This document shows, in pieces, positions 51,560 through 60,447 of a stretch of 64,000 nucleotides of DNA (position 1 is its first letter; each line of letters begins with the position of its first letter). The stretch spans positions 124,001 through 188,000 of the forward strand of contig DATGZN010000093.1 in assembly GCA_035297145.1 (NCBI GenBank), given 5' to 3'. Below the pieces are notes generated by a model. That model was given only the letters and a program-made list of their open reading frames with translations, had not been told where the DNA came from and ran no database searches. The stretch is from QHXW01 sp035297145 (GTDB lineage Bacteria; Acidobacteriota; Terriglobia; Bryobacterales; Bryobacteraceae). A program made the translations under genes and the position numbers.

Positions 51560-54500
51560 ATGGCAGTAATGAATTTAGACACGACGCAAGCTGGGCAGTC
51601 GCTCGTTCTAATGACGAGCATTCTGGCTTCATCCACCGAGTACTCCATCATCGGCAAGGACCTGGACGGCACGATCTTGTTGTGGAACGAAGGGGCCCAG
51701 CGGCTCTACGGCTACGAACCCGACGAGGTGGTGGGCAAAGCCAACTCATCGATCCTGCATACGCCCGAAGACGTGGCGGAGGGCCGCCCCAAGCAGATGA
51801 TGGAAATTGCCCTGCGCGAAGGCAAGTGGGAAGGGGTGCTCACCCGCGTCCGCAAGAGTGGCGAGCGCTTCACCGCCCGCGTGGTCATTACACCGCGACG
51901 GGCTCCAGACGGACATCTGTCCGGCTTTCTGCTGATCTCCAAAGATGTTTCCGGCGAGCTGAAGTTCACCAGGGAATTGCGTAAGACCAAACTGTTCGAC
52001 AGCGCCATCGTGGGCACAGCGCAGGAGGCGGTGGACTTCATTGCCAACATCCTGCAGGCCTCGACCGAATACTCGATAGTGGGCAAGGGCCTGGATGGAA
52101 CCATCCTGTTGTGGAACGAGGGGTCGCGGCGTCTCTACGGCTACGAGCCGGAGGAGGTAGTAGGCAAGGCCAACTCCTCGATTCTGCACATTCCCGCGGA
52201 TGTGGCGGCCGGTCGCCACAGCGAGATCATGGAAATCGCGCTACGCGAGGGTAAGTGGGAAGGAACTCTCCAGCGGGCGCGCAAAAACGGCGACCATTTC
52301 ACCGCGCGGGTGGTCATCACGCCACGGCGCGACTCGTTCGGCCAGCCGGTGGGCTTTCTGCTGATCTCCAAGGATATTTCCGGCGAAATTCGGCTGAGCG
52401 AGCAACTTCAAGCGACGCAGCTCTATACGCGCTCGCTAATTGAATCCTCAATTGACGCACTGATGACTACCGATTCCGTAGGAGTGATCACCGACGTCAA
52501 CCAGCAGATGGAGGCACTGACCGGGTACGCACGTGATGAGTTGATCGGTTCGCGTTTCAAAAATCACTTTACCAATCCCGAGGCGGCGGAAGAGGGCATT
52601 CGCCGCGTGCTGCGGCGCGGACGCGTAACCAACTACGAGCTGACGGCGCGCGCGCGCGACGGCCGTGAAACGGTAGTCTCCTACAACGCCAGCACGTTCC
52701 GGGACGCCGAGGGGCAGCTGCAGGGCGTGTTGGCGGCTGCCCGCGACATCACCGAGCAGAAGAAACTCGAGCATCAGTTGCGCGAATCGGAATCCTATCA
52801 CCGCGGGCTGATCGAGGCCTCGGTAGATGGCTTGATCACGGTGGACGCCTCGGGCTGGATTTCGGACGTGAACGAGCAGATGTGCAGGATGACCGGTTAC
52901 AGCCGGGAGGAGCTGATCGGGACGGCCTTTGCCGACTACTTCGTGGACGCCGATCGCGCGCGTTCGGGCGTAGCCGAGACATTCGAAAACGGGGTGGTTA
53001 AGGAATACGTTCTCACGTTATCCACGCGCCAGCGGGGGCGGATCCTCGTGTCATTCAACGCCTCCGTGTTCCGCGACGCGGCCGGCGCGGTGCGCGGTAT
53101 TTTCGCCTCGGCGCGCGACATCACCCAGCAGGCGGAGCTGCAGGCGCAGTTGGCGGAAGAGCGCGCGTACAACCGCGGCCTGATCGAAGCCGCGCTCGAC
53201 GGCCTCATCACCGTGGACCCGCTGATGATCATCACGGACGTGAACGAAACCATGTGCCGGATGTCCGGATACACGCGGGAAGAGCTGGTCCACACGCCGT
53301 TTCCGCAATACTTCACCGACCCCAGACGCGCCGGCGAAGGCGTACGGCTGACGCTCGACAAGGGAGCGGCAACCGACTACGAGCTGACGCTACGCAGCAA
53401 GGACGGCCGGGAAGCCCTGGTCTCATTCAACGCCGCCATCTTCAAGGACCAGACGTCGGGTGCGGTGCGCGGCATTTTCGCCTCGGCGCGCGACATCACG
53501 CGGCAGGCGCAGTTGCAAACACAGTTTAAGGAGGAACGCGCGTACAACCGCGGCCTGATTGAGGCTTCGGTGGATGGACTGGTGACGGTTGACGAGCAGA
53601 CCATGATAACCGACGTGAACGAAACCATGTGCCGGATGGTGGGGCGGCAGCGGAGCCATCTGGTAGGCTCGGCGTTTCACACCTATTTCACGGAGCCCGA
53701 GCGGGCGGCGGAAGGGGTGCGGCTGACGTTCCGTGAGGGGTCGGTGGCCAACTACGTGTTGACCTTACAGGTGGCCGACGGGCGTCAACTGCCGGTCTCG
53801 TTCAACGCGGCGGTATTCAAGGACGCTGCGGGCGCGGTCAAGGGCATCTTCGCGTCGGCGCGCGACATCGCTTCGCAAAAGCAGCTCGAAGAGAAGCTGC
53901 AAGCCTCGCAGGTTTACACGCGGTCGCTGATCGAATCGAACATCGACGCGCTGATGACCACGGATTCGCTGGGCCTCATCACCGACGTTAACCAGCAGAT
54001 GGAGACGCTTACGGGCTTCAAGCGGGACGATCTCATCGGCACGCCGTTCAAGAATTACTTCACCGACCCGCTGCGCGCGGAGGCCGCCATCCGGCTGGTG
54101 CTGCGGGAGGACCGGGTCACCAACTATGAATTGACCGCGCGTGCCAAGGGGGGCAAGGAGACCGTGGTCTCCTACAATGCAACCACTTTCTTTGACCGCG
54201 AGGGCAAGCTGCAGGGCGTGTTCGCGGCGGCGCGCGACATCACCGCGCAGAAGGTGCTCGAAGACCAATTACGCGAGCAGCAAACTTACCTGCGGGGTCT
54301 CATCGAATCGACCATGGACGGATTAGTCACGGTGGACCGAGCCGGCTTCATCACCGACATTAACGATCGCATGTGCCAGATGACCGGGTACGGACGGCAG
54401 GAGCTATTGGGCACGCCGTTCAGTGATTACTTCACGGATCCGGAACGCGCCACTCTGGGAGTGCGCCAGACGCTCGATGTGGGGTTCGTCACCGAGTACG

Positions 54501-56476
54501 CTCTGACGCTATTGGGACGGTCGCGAAGGTTGTTGCACGTTTCCTTTAACGCTTCGGTGTTCAAAGACCAGAGCGGCAACGTGCAGGGTATTTGGGCCTC
54601 GGCCCGCGACATCACCGACCATGTGCGGCTGGAAGAGCAACTGCGCGAGCAGCAGACGTATTTGCGGGGCCTGATCGAGTCTTCAGTGGATGGCTTGATT
54701 ACGGTGGATCCAGAAGGCTTCATCACGGATCTCAACGAGCAAATGTGCCGCATGTCGGGGTACAGCCGCGAGGAACTGATCGGCTCGCAGTTCAAGCAAT
54801 ATTTTACCGACCCGGCGAATGCCGATCTGGGCGTGAAGCGCACTCTGGCGGAAGGTGTAGTGACCAATTACGAGCTAGTGCTGAAGGTTAAGACGGGGCG
54901 CAAGGCTACCGTATCCTTCAACGCATCCATCTTCCGCTCCGGGGAAGGCCGGGTGCAGGGAATCTTCGCCTCGGCGCGCGACATCTCCGAGCAGGCGCGC
55001 CTGCAGACGCAGCTCATCGAGCAGCAAGTCTACAGCCGTTCGCTCATTGAAGCGTCACCGGACGCGCAGTTCGCGATCGCCCCGGACGGGACCATTACCG
55101 ACGTCAATGAAGGCGCGGAGCGGCTGACCGGGCATTCGCGCAAGCAACTGGTCTGTGCGAAGTTCTCCACCTACTTCACCGACCCGGAACAGGCGTGCAA
55201 AGGTGTGCTGCAAACATTAGAGGAGCGCCGCGTGATCGGGTACGAGCTTACGCTGATCACCAGGTACGGGCGGCGCATCGTGGTATCGTTCAACGCGGGC
55301 GTGTTCACGGACGCCGCCGGCAAGCCACTGGGTATCCTGGCGGCGGCACGCGACATCACCGCGCAGAAGGAGCTCGAGAGCCGGTTGCGTGATTCGCAGT
55401 TCTATACGCGGTCATTGATCGAATCCAACATTGACGCGCTGATGACCACCGATCCGTTGGGGATCATCACAGACGTAAACGAGCAGATGAAAACGTTGAC
55501 CGGTTTTTCGCGCGAGGAGCTGATCGGTTCGGCCTTTAAGCAATACTTCACAGATGCCGACCGCGCCGAGGACGGTATCCGCCAGGTGCTGCGCCTGGAA
55601 CGCGTCACCAACTACGAGCTCACGGTGCGTTCGCGCGCGGGAAAGGAGACGGTGGTGAGCTATAACGCCACCACGTTTTATGACCAGGCGGGGATGCTGC
55701 ACGGCGTGTTCGCCGCCGCACGCGACGTGACAGAGCGCAAGCGTTTCGAGCAAACTCTGCAGGAGAAGAACGTCGAGCTGGAAAAGGCCAGCTTGGCGAA
55801 GAACCGGTTCCTGTCGAGTATGAGCCACGAACTGCGCACGCCGCTCAACGCCATCATCGGCTTTACCGGCACGCTGCTCATGCAGTTGCCCGGCCCGCTC
55901 AACCCAGACCAGGACAAGCAGCTCAAGACCATCCAATCCAGCGGCAGACACCTGCTTTCGCTGATCAACGATCTGCTGGATCTCGCCAAGATCGAATCCG
56001 GAAAAGTGGAGATCCGTCTGCAGGAGACCGTCTGCGGTGAGGTGGTGGAGGAAGTAGTCACCACGCTGCGGCCGCTGGCCCAGGCCAAATCTTTAGAACT
56101 GCGCGTCGTGCTCCCGGACTATCACATCATCACCCGGACCGACCGGCGGGCGCTCAGCCAGATCCTGATCAATCTCGCGAGCAACGCCATCAAGTTCACC
56201 GCGCAGGGCTGGGTAGTACTGGAACTGGAGGCGCGTCAAAACGGTGAGGCACTGGTGGCGGTCCACGTTCGTGACAGCGGAGTTGGCATCCGGACCGAGG
56301 ATCAGCAGCGCTTGTTTCAGCCGTTCGAACGGGTGGCATCCACCGCGCGCGTGGAGGGCACGGGCCTGGGTCTGCACCTGAGTCTCAAGCTGGCGGAGCT
56401 GATCGGGGGCAGGATTGAATGTGAGAGCGAGTTTGGCAAAGGCAGCTGCTTTACGCTGCTGATCCCGCAATCGTGA
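51560..56476 (+). CDS. Giant soluble histidine kinase with eleven PAS domains
   Basis: 1638 residues from ATG 51560 (GGGAGGTGA nine bases upstream; a start at 51524 is less likely). Eleven PAS units of about 124-130 residues, then HisKA (SHELRTPLNAIIGF, His1423) and an intact ATPase domain (LINLASNAIKFT, DSGVGI, FQPFERV, GTGLGLHLS). PAS1-2 are one type (TEYSIIGKDL/TEYSIVGKGL). PAS3, 7 and 11 are type A (IDALMTTD). PAS4, 5, 6, 8 and 9 are type B (DGLITVD/DGLVTVD, with a shared MCRM/MCQM Cys), and PAS10 is a variant of B. No membrane segment. The DHp domain resembles that of the upstream degenerate kinase, so heterodimers are conceivable. Overlaps the REC-REC gene by 4 bases (GTGA). Confidence 0.93.
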   Translation: MAVMNLDTTQAGQSLVLMTSILASSTEYSIIGKDLDGTILLWNEGAQRLYGYEPDEVVGKANSSILHTPEDVAEGRPKQMMEIALREGKWEGVLTRVRKSGERFTARVVITPRRAPDGHLSGFLLISKDVSGELKFTRELRKTKLFDSAIVGTAQEAVDFIANILQASTEYSIVGKGLDGTILLWNEGSRRLYGYEPEEVVGKANSSILHIPADVAAGRHSEIMEIALREGKWEGTLQRARKNGDHFTARVVITPRRDSFGQPVGFLLISKDISGEIRLSEQLQATQLYTRSLIESSIDALMTTDSVGVITDVNQQMEALTGYARDELIGSRFKNHFTNPEAAEEGIRRVLRRGRVTNYELTARARDGRETVVSYNASTFRDAEGQLQGVLAAARDITEQKKLEHQLRESESYHRGLIEASVDGLITVDASGWISDVNEQMCRMTGYSREELIGTAFADYFVDADRARSGVAETFENGVVKEYVLTLSTRQRGRILVSFNASVFRDAAGAVRGIFASARDITQQAELQAQLAEERAYNRGLIEAALDGLITVDPLMIITDVNETMCRMSGYTREELVHTPFPQYFTDPRRAGEGVRLTLDKGAATDYELTLRSKDGREALVSFNAAIFKDQTSGAVRGIFASARDITRQAQLQTQFKEERAYNRGLIEASVDGLVTVDEQTMITDVNETMCRMVGRQRSHLVGSAFHTYFTEPERAAEGVRLTFREGSVANYVLTLQVADGRQLPVSFNAAVFKDAAGAVKGIFASARDIASQKQLEEKLQASQVYTRSLIESNIDALMTTDSLGLITDVNQQMETLTGFKRDDLIGTPFKNYFTDPLRAEAAIRLVLREDRVTNYELTARAKGGKETVVSYNATTFFDREGKLQGVFAAARDITAQKVLEDQLREQQTYLRGLIESTMDGLVTVDRAGFITDINDRMCQMTGYGRQELLGTPFSDYFTDPERATLGVRQTLDVGFVTEYALTLLGRSRRLLHVSFNASVFKDQSGNVQGIWASARDITDHVRLEEQLREQQTYLRGLIESSVDGLITVDPEGFITDLNEQMCRMSGYSREELIGSQFKQYFTDPANADLGVKRTLAEGVVTNYELVLKVKTGRKATVSFNASIFRSGEGRVQGIFASARDISEQARLQTQLIEQQVYSRSLIEASPDAQFAIAPDGTITDVNEGAERLTGHSRKQLVCAKFSTYFTDPEQACKGVLQTLEERRVIGYELTLITRYGRRIVVSFNAGVFTDAAGKPLGILAAARDITAQKELESRLRDSQFYTRSLIESNIDALMTTDPLGIITDVNEQMKTLTGFSREELIGSAFKQYFTDADRAEDGIRQVLRLERVTNYELTVRSRAGKETVVSYNATTFYDQAGMLHGVFAAARDVTERKRFEQTLQEKNVELEKASLAKNRFLSSMSHELRTPLNAIIGFTGTLLMQLPGPLNPDQDKQLKTIQSSGRHLLSLINDLLDLAKIESGKVEIRLQETVCGEVVEEVVTTLRPLAQAKSLELRVVLPDYHIITRTDRRALSQILINLASNAIKFTAQGWVVLELEARQNGEALVAVHVRDSGVGIRTEDQQRLFQPFERVASTARVEGTGLGLHLSLKLAELIGGRIECESEFGKGSCFTLLIPQS
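52424..55745 (+). repeat. Higher-order PAS repeat: two four-PAS units plus one
   Basis: Type-A PAS units begin at 52424, 53915 and 55403, separated by 1491 and 1488 bases (497 and 496 codons). Between them lie three type-B units each time, giving A-B-B-B, A-B-B-B' and A. The regular spacing indicates duplication of a four-domain block, not independent single duplications. Confidence 0.7.
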
Positions 56477-57360
56477 AAACCATGCCGGTCCGCGTTCTGA
56501 TCATAGAAGACCATGCCGACAATCTGGAGCTGATGAACTACCTGCTGAAAGCATTTGGCTACGCGACGGTGACGGCGGCGGACGGGCTGGCGGGGATGGA
56601 ACTGGCGCGGAACCAGGATCTGGGCTTGATTCTTTGCGATATTCAGCTTCCGGGAATCGATGGCTTCGAAGTGGCGCGGCGGCTGAAGCAGGACGAACGC
56701 CTGCGCTCAATCCCGTTGGTGGCCATCACGGCGCTGGCGATGGTGGGGGACCGCGAGCGTGCGTTAGCGGTGGGGTTCGATGGCTACCTGGCCAAGCCCA
56801 TCGATCCGGAGACGTTTGTTGCAAGCGTGGAGGCCTTCCTGAAACCCGAAGAGCGGCGGCAACGTGACTACCAAGCTGCCACGGCTGCCGAACCGGTGCT
56901 CGATGGGACGAGGAAAACGCAAGCGGTGGCTCGCGGCACAATTCTCGTGGTGGACAACGTTCCCGCCAACCTGGAACTGGCGCAATCGATATTTGAGCCA
57001 TCGGGATTCCACGTCATGCTGGCGGACAACGTTACAGTTGCGTTGGCGATGGCCAAGCAGAACCGGCCCGACGTTGTGCTGTCGGATGTGAACATGCCGG
57101 AGGGCACCGGTTTTGAGCTGGCGCGCCGGATGAGGGCCGATCCGGACCTTCGGACAGTTCCTGTGGTTCTGATCTCGGCTACGCTCCCTCGCGATGTCAG
57201 CACGGAGGTGGCGCGGTCCGCCGGCGCCACCAAATTTCTATGGCGGCCGATCGATCCTGTCATTTTGCTCGAAGAAGTGGAGAGCTGCTTGCAAGCCGCG
57301 CGGCGCAGTTCGGGCAATTCGGGGACAGGGCAATTCGGGGAGAGGCAACGAAATTCCTGA
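56473..57360 (+). CDS. Double-receiver response regulator (REC-REC, no output domain)
   Basis: 295 residues, GTG start overlapping the kinase stop (GTGA). REC1 (about 5-125) is complete: IIEDHADN, phospho-Asp in LILCDIQLPGIDG, Thr in AITALA, Lys in YLAKPID. REC2 (about 155-280) has ILVVDNVPAN (second acid is Asn), phospho-Asp in VVLSDVNMPEGTG, Ser in ISATLP, and WRPID where the invariant Lys should be, so it may not be phosphorylated normally. No DNA-binding or enzymatic domain follows. Acts as phosphate sink, relay or protein-binding output for the kinases upstream. The last 11-16 codons and the stop lie inside the palindromic element copy B. Confidence 0.9.
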   Translation: MKTMPVRVLIIEDHADNLELMNYLLKAFGYATVTAADGLAGMELARNQDLGLILCDIQLPGIDGFEVARRLKQDERLRSIPLVAITALAMVGDRERALAVGFDGYLAKPIDPETFVASVEAFLKPEERRQRDYQAATAAEPVLDGTRKTQAVARGTILVVDNVPANLELAQSIFEPSGFHVMLADNVTVALAMAKQNRPDVVLSDVNMPEGTGFELARRMRADPDLRTVPVVLISATLPRDVSTEVARSAGATKFLWRPIDPVILLEEVESCLQAARRSSGNSGTGQFGERQRNS

Positions 57361-57424
57361 ATCGGGGCGTCTGCCGCATTCGTGATTGCGTTCGCCGGAA
57401 TTTCGAAGCCAGTCCCGAATTGCG
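57312..57424 (+). repeat. 97-bp palindromic interspersed element, copy B with duplicated end
   Basis: The unit 57328-57424 matches copy A (36759-36855, opposite strand) over 97 bases. Its left end is duplicated: GGGCAATTCGGGGA occurs at 57312 and again at 57328, a 16-bp tandem step. Terminal inverted repeats CAATTCGGGGA and TCCCGAATTG, with the inner pair CGAAATTCC and GGAATTTCG, let it fold into a long hairpin. It supplies the stop codon of the REC-REC gene (57358-57360), and ends four bases before the FAH-family stop. Confidence 0.75.
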
Positions 57425-57427
57425 ATC

Positions 57428-58273
57428 CTACTCGACGATGGCGGCGGGGTTGGACAGCTCGCCGATCTCAGGAATGCGAATGGAAACGGTATCGCCGGGA
57501 GCCAGCGCGGCTTCTTCGGTGACAATGATGCCGGTGCCAGTCAGCAGGACCGACGCCGCGGGCACCGGGTTCGCACGCAGCAGATAACCCACAAGTGTCT
57601 CGAGTTTCCGATGCAGGCGGGCGGTGGAGACTTGTCCCCTGAATGTGGTCTTACCACCGCGAGTGATGGTGCAAGTCATATCGAGGTTGTAAGGATTCAC
57701 CAGCTCATCGGCGGTGACGATCACCGGCCCGAGTGCGCAACAGGCTGAATAAACCTTCGACTGGGGCAAGTAGAGCGCATTCTCGCGTTCGATATCCCAC
57801 GCGGAAACATCATTGGCGAGCGTGAAGCCGAGAATCGCGCCACGGCTGCCGAGAATTGCGGCCAACTCAGGCTCGGGTGCGGTGAATTTCGAATCAGCGC
57901 GAATCCCAATGGGTTCACCCGGCCCAACACACACGCGCGCCGTTCCCTTGAAGAAAATCTCCGGGCGTTCGCTGCGATACACGTGAGCGTACATGCCCTC
58001 GCGCGTGCCATGCTCAGCGTCGCGAAAGCTGGCGCTGGTTTCGTAGGTGCAGCCGCAGGCCCAAACCTCGGCGGGCTGAATGGGAATGAGTAGGGCGGCG
58101 GCAACAGCGTGGTGGCTGGCGAGCTTGGTGGCCAGTGCGGGCAACGACTCGGCCTCTCCCTCGGAGCGGTGAATCAGCTCCACCATGGTGTAGCCGGGAA
58201 TGGGGCGGACGTGGTCACCCTCGAATATTGCAGCTACGCGGAGGCCGTCGAACTGGATCTGGGCGAGTTTCAT
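57428..58273 (-). CDS. FAH-family 2-keto-3-deoxy sugar acid dehydratase-like protein
   Basis: 281 residues. C-terminal fumarylacetoacetate hydrolase fold: the family helix VWACGCTYETSASF, metal ligands in EIFFKGT, FTAPEPELAAIL (ExE) and LGFTLANDVSAWDIERENALYLPQSKVYSACCALGPVIV (D). The DIERENALYLPQSKVY form is typical of the 2-keto-3-deoxy-arabinonate/xylonate dehydratase branch. Together with the semialdehyde dehydrogenase gene encoded just upstream (34-base gap) this fits a Weimberg-type route: sugar acid to 2-ketoglutarate semialdehyde to 2-ketoglutarate. The sugar lactonase and first dehydratase are not in the window. FAH-type hydrolase or isomerase activity cannot be excluded. Confidence 0.82.
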   Translation of the reverse strand: MKLAQIQFDGLRVAAIFEGDHVRPIPGYTMVELIHRSEGEAESLPALATKLASHHAVAAALLIPIQPAEVWACGCTYETSASFRDAEHGTREGMYAHVYRSERPEIFFKGTARVCVGPGEPIGIRADSKFTAPEPELAAILGSRGAILGFTLANDVSAWDIERENALYLPQSKVYSACCALGPVIVTADELVNPYNLDMTCTITRGGKTTFRGQVSTARLHRKLETLVGYLLRANPVPAASVLLTGTGIIVTEEAALAPGDTVSIRIPEIGELSNPAAIVE

Positions 58274-58307
58274 AAAAAGCAGGTGTTAGGTGCTAGCCAA
58301 CACGACT

Positions 58308-59756
58308 TCAGTATTTCAGATATACCGTTTTGTAGTCACTGTAAAATTCCATGGCGGCGGGCCCTTGTTCTTTGGGGCCGAAGCTGGAATCCTTCGTGCC
58401 GCCGAAGGGCAACTGGTACTCGACGCCGGCGCTGGGAAGATTTACGGTGAGCAGGCCGGCTTCGGCGCGGGGGATGTATTCAAATACGCGGGAAAGATTG
58501 GTCGTCTGAATAGAGGATGAGAGGCCGAAGGGGGTATTGTTTGCGATGCGCATGGCGTCATCGAAATTCTTGGCGCGTATCACGGCTAAAACCGGGCCAA
58601 AGATTTCTTCCTGGGCGATGGTCATGCGTTCTTCTACGTCGGCGAAGATGGTGGGTTCGACGAAATAGCCTTTATCGAGGCCGCCGGTGGTGATGCGATT
58701 GCCGCCGACCTTGGGCGGTCCAGCTTCCTTCTTGCCGATTTCGATGTATTTCAGTACGGTGTCCAACTGGTTCTGGTCGACCAAGGGGCCGATGTCGATG
58801 CCCGGCTGCATGCCGTCACCGACCTTCAACTTCTTGGTGCGCTCGATGAGCGCGGCGAGAAACTTCTCGTAAATGGAGTCTTCGACTATCACGCGGCCAG
58901 TGGCGGTGCACTTCTGGCCGGTGGAGAAGAACGCGGCATTGGCGACGTTCTCGACGGCGGAGTTGAAGTCGGCATCGGCGAGAACGATGGTGGGGTTCTT
59001 ACCGCCCATTTCGAGTTGAATGCGCAGGCGGCGCTTGGAGGCTTCAGCGTGTAACCAGTTGCCGATGTGGCACGAACCGGTGAACGAGATGGCTTTGAGC
59101 GGCTTGGCCGCGACCAGTGCGCCGCCTAATTCACCTCCGGATCCCGCGACGAAATTAACAACGCCGCGCGGAATGCCGGCTTCATGCAAGGCTTCGACGA
59201 TGCGCCAGGCGCTAAGAGGCGCGGCGGACGCCGGTTTCAACACTACGGTGTTTCCGCAGATGAGCGCGGGTGCGAGCTTCCAGGCGGGGATGGCGCTGGG
59301 GAAATTCCAGGGCGTGACGAGGCCGACTACGCCGATTGGTCTGCGGATCGAGAACATGTGCACGCGGTCGCGCTCGGAGGGGACGATTTGGCCCGGCATG
59401 CGCGAGCCTTCTCCTGCGAAATAGCGAAAGATATTGATGGAGCGGCGGACTTCGCCCTTGGCCTCGGGCAGGGTTTTGCCTTCCTCACGCGTCATTTCGG
59501 CGGCGATGGAATCGAAGCGGCGGTCGAGGAGGTCGGCGGCTTTGTAGAGGATGTTGCCGCGCGCGGGACCGGCGGTGGCGGACCAGGCGGGAAAGGCGGT
59601 GGCGGCAGCATCGGCCGCGTGGCCAATGTCTTGCGCGGTGCCTTTCGAAAATAGAGCGACGACCTCGCCGGTGTTGGCGGGGTTGCGGTCCTCGAATGTT
59701 TGAGGGCTATCGAGCCATTCACCGTTGATGTAATTGGAAAATGTGGGGGTGGACAT
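58308..59756 (-). CDS. NAD(P)-dependent aldehyde dehydrogenase (2-ketoglutarate semialdehyde type)
   Basis: 482 residues, normal length. Catalytic set intact: Asn151 (TPWNFPSAIP), Lys174 (VVLKPASAAP), Glu249 (QLEMGGKNP), Cys283 (FFSTGQKCTATGR) and EEIFGPVLAV. The closest recognisable subgroup is alpha-ketoglutaric semialdehyde dehydrogenase, because of GQKCTATGRVIV, FTGSCHIGNWL and the end LPFGGTKDSSFGPKEQGPAAMEFYSDYKTVY. It is the first gene of a pair with the FAH-family protein, which supports the last step of the Weimberg pathway: oxidation of the semialdehyde to 2-ketoglutarate. Confidence 0.9.
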   Translation of the reverse strand: MSTPTFSNYINGEWLDSPQTFEDRNPANTGEVVALFSKGTAQDIGHAADAAATAFPAWSATAGPARGNILYKAADLLDRRFDSIAAEMTREEGKTLPEAKGEVRRSINIFRYFAGEGSRMPGQIVPSERDRVHMFSIRRPIGVVGLVTPWNFPSAIPAWKLAPALICGNTVVLKPASAAPLSAWRIVEALHEAGIPRGVVNFVAGSGGELGGALVAAKPLKAISFTGSCHIGNWLHAEASKRRLRIQLEMGGKNPTIVLADADFNSAVENVANAAFFSTGQKCTATGRVIVEDSIYEKFLAALIERTKKLKVGDGMQPGIDIGPLVDQNQLDTVLKYIEIGKKEAGPPKVGGNRITTGGLDKGYFVEPTIFADVEERMTIAQEEIFGPVLAVIRAKNFDDAMRIANNTPFGLSSSIQTTNLSRVFEYIPRAEAGLLTVNLPSAGVEYQLPFGGTKDSSFGPKEQGPAAMEFYSDYKTVYLKY

Positions 59757-59864
59757 AAATGGGAATCAAGAAGATATCGTACATGGAATTGTGCGGGGGC
59801 GCAGAGGGAGAGAAAGGTCGCAGGTACCCGCAGACGGCGCGTGTCCCTGCGCTACGCGAGAAAG

Positions 59865-60431
59865 TCAGAATGCCACTTTCGGGGCGGTTCGGGCGCCGGG
59901 CTCGGTTTTGAAGTAGGCGTCTTCGCGCTGGAAGCCGGACATGGAGGCGACAATGTTATCGGGGAACAACTGGATCTTGGTGTTGTAGCTTTGGACCGTC
60001 TCGTTATATTTGCGGCGCTCGATGGCGATGCGGTTCTCGGTTCCGGCCAATTCGTCTTGCAAGCGCAAGAAGTTCTCATTGGCTTTCAGATTGGGATAGT
60101 TTTCGACGACTACCAGCAGGCGGCCGAGGGCGCCATCGAGCTGCGAATTGGCAGCGATTTTTTGCGAAGGAGACTTGGCCCCGATCAGAGCGGCGCGGGC
60201 GCTAGCCACGTCGTCGATAGCCTTCTCCTCGTGCTTGGCGAAGCCTTTCACCGTCTCGACCAGGTTGGGAATCAGGTCGGCGCGACGTTGCAGGGCGACA
60301 TCTACCTGCGACCACGCGGCGGTGACCGATTCCTTGCGGGTAACCAGATCGTTGCGGATACTGACGTACTGGCCGGCGCAACCCAGGACGACAACCAAGA
60401 GCACCGCGATCACAATCAGAGCAATCTTCAT
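59865..60431 (-). CDS. lemA: LemA family protein
   Basis: 188 residues. One N-terminal helix (IALIVIAVLLVVVLGCAGQYV), then the LemA four-helix body: RNDLVTRKESVTAAWSQVDVALQRRADLIPNLVETVKGFAKHE, LLVVVENYPNLKANENFLRLQDELAGTENRIAIERRKYNETVQSYNT, FPDNIVASMSGFQREDAYF. The function is unsettled; LemA proteins commonly occur with TPM-domain proteins, and one is encoded two genes upstream. The intervening gene is a nucleotidyltransferase. Gaps of 16 and 18 bases make one operon likely (TPM, nucleotidyltransferase, LemA). Confidence 0.93.
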   Translation of the reverse strand: MKIALIVIAVLLVVVLGCAGQYVSIRNDLVTRKESVTAAWSQVDVALQRRADLIPNLVETVKGFAKHEEKAIDDVASARAALIGAKSPSQKIAANSQLDGALGRLLVVVENYPNLKANENFLRLQDELAGTENRIAIERRKYNETVQSYNTKIQLFPDNIVASMSGFQREDAYFKTEPGARTAPKVAF

Positions 60432-60447
60432 GAATTTGTTCGCTCCC

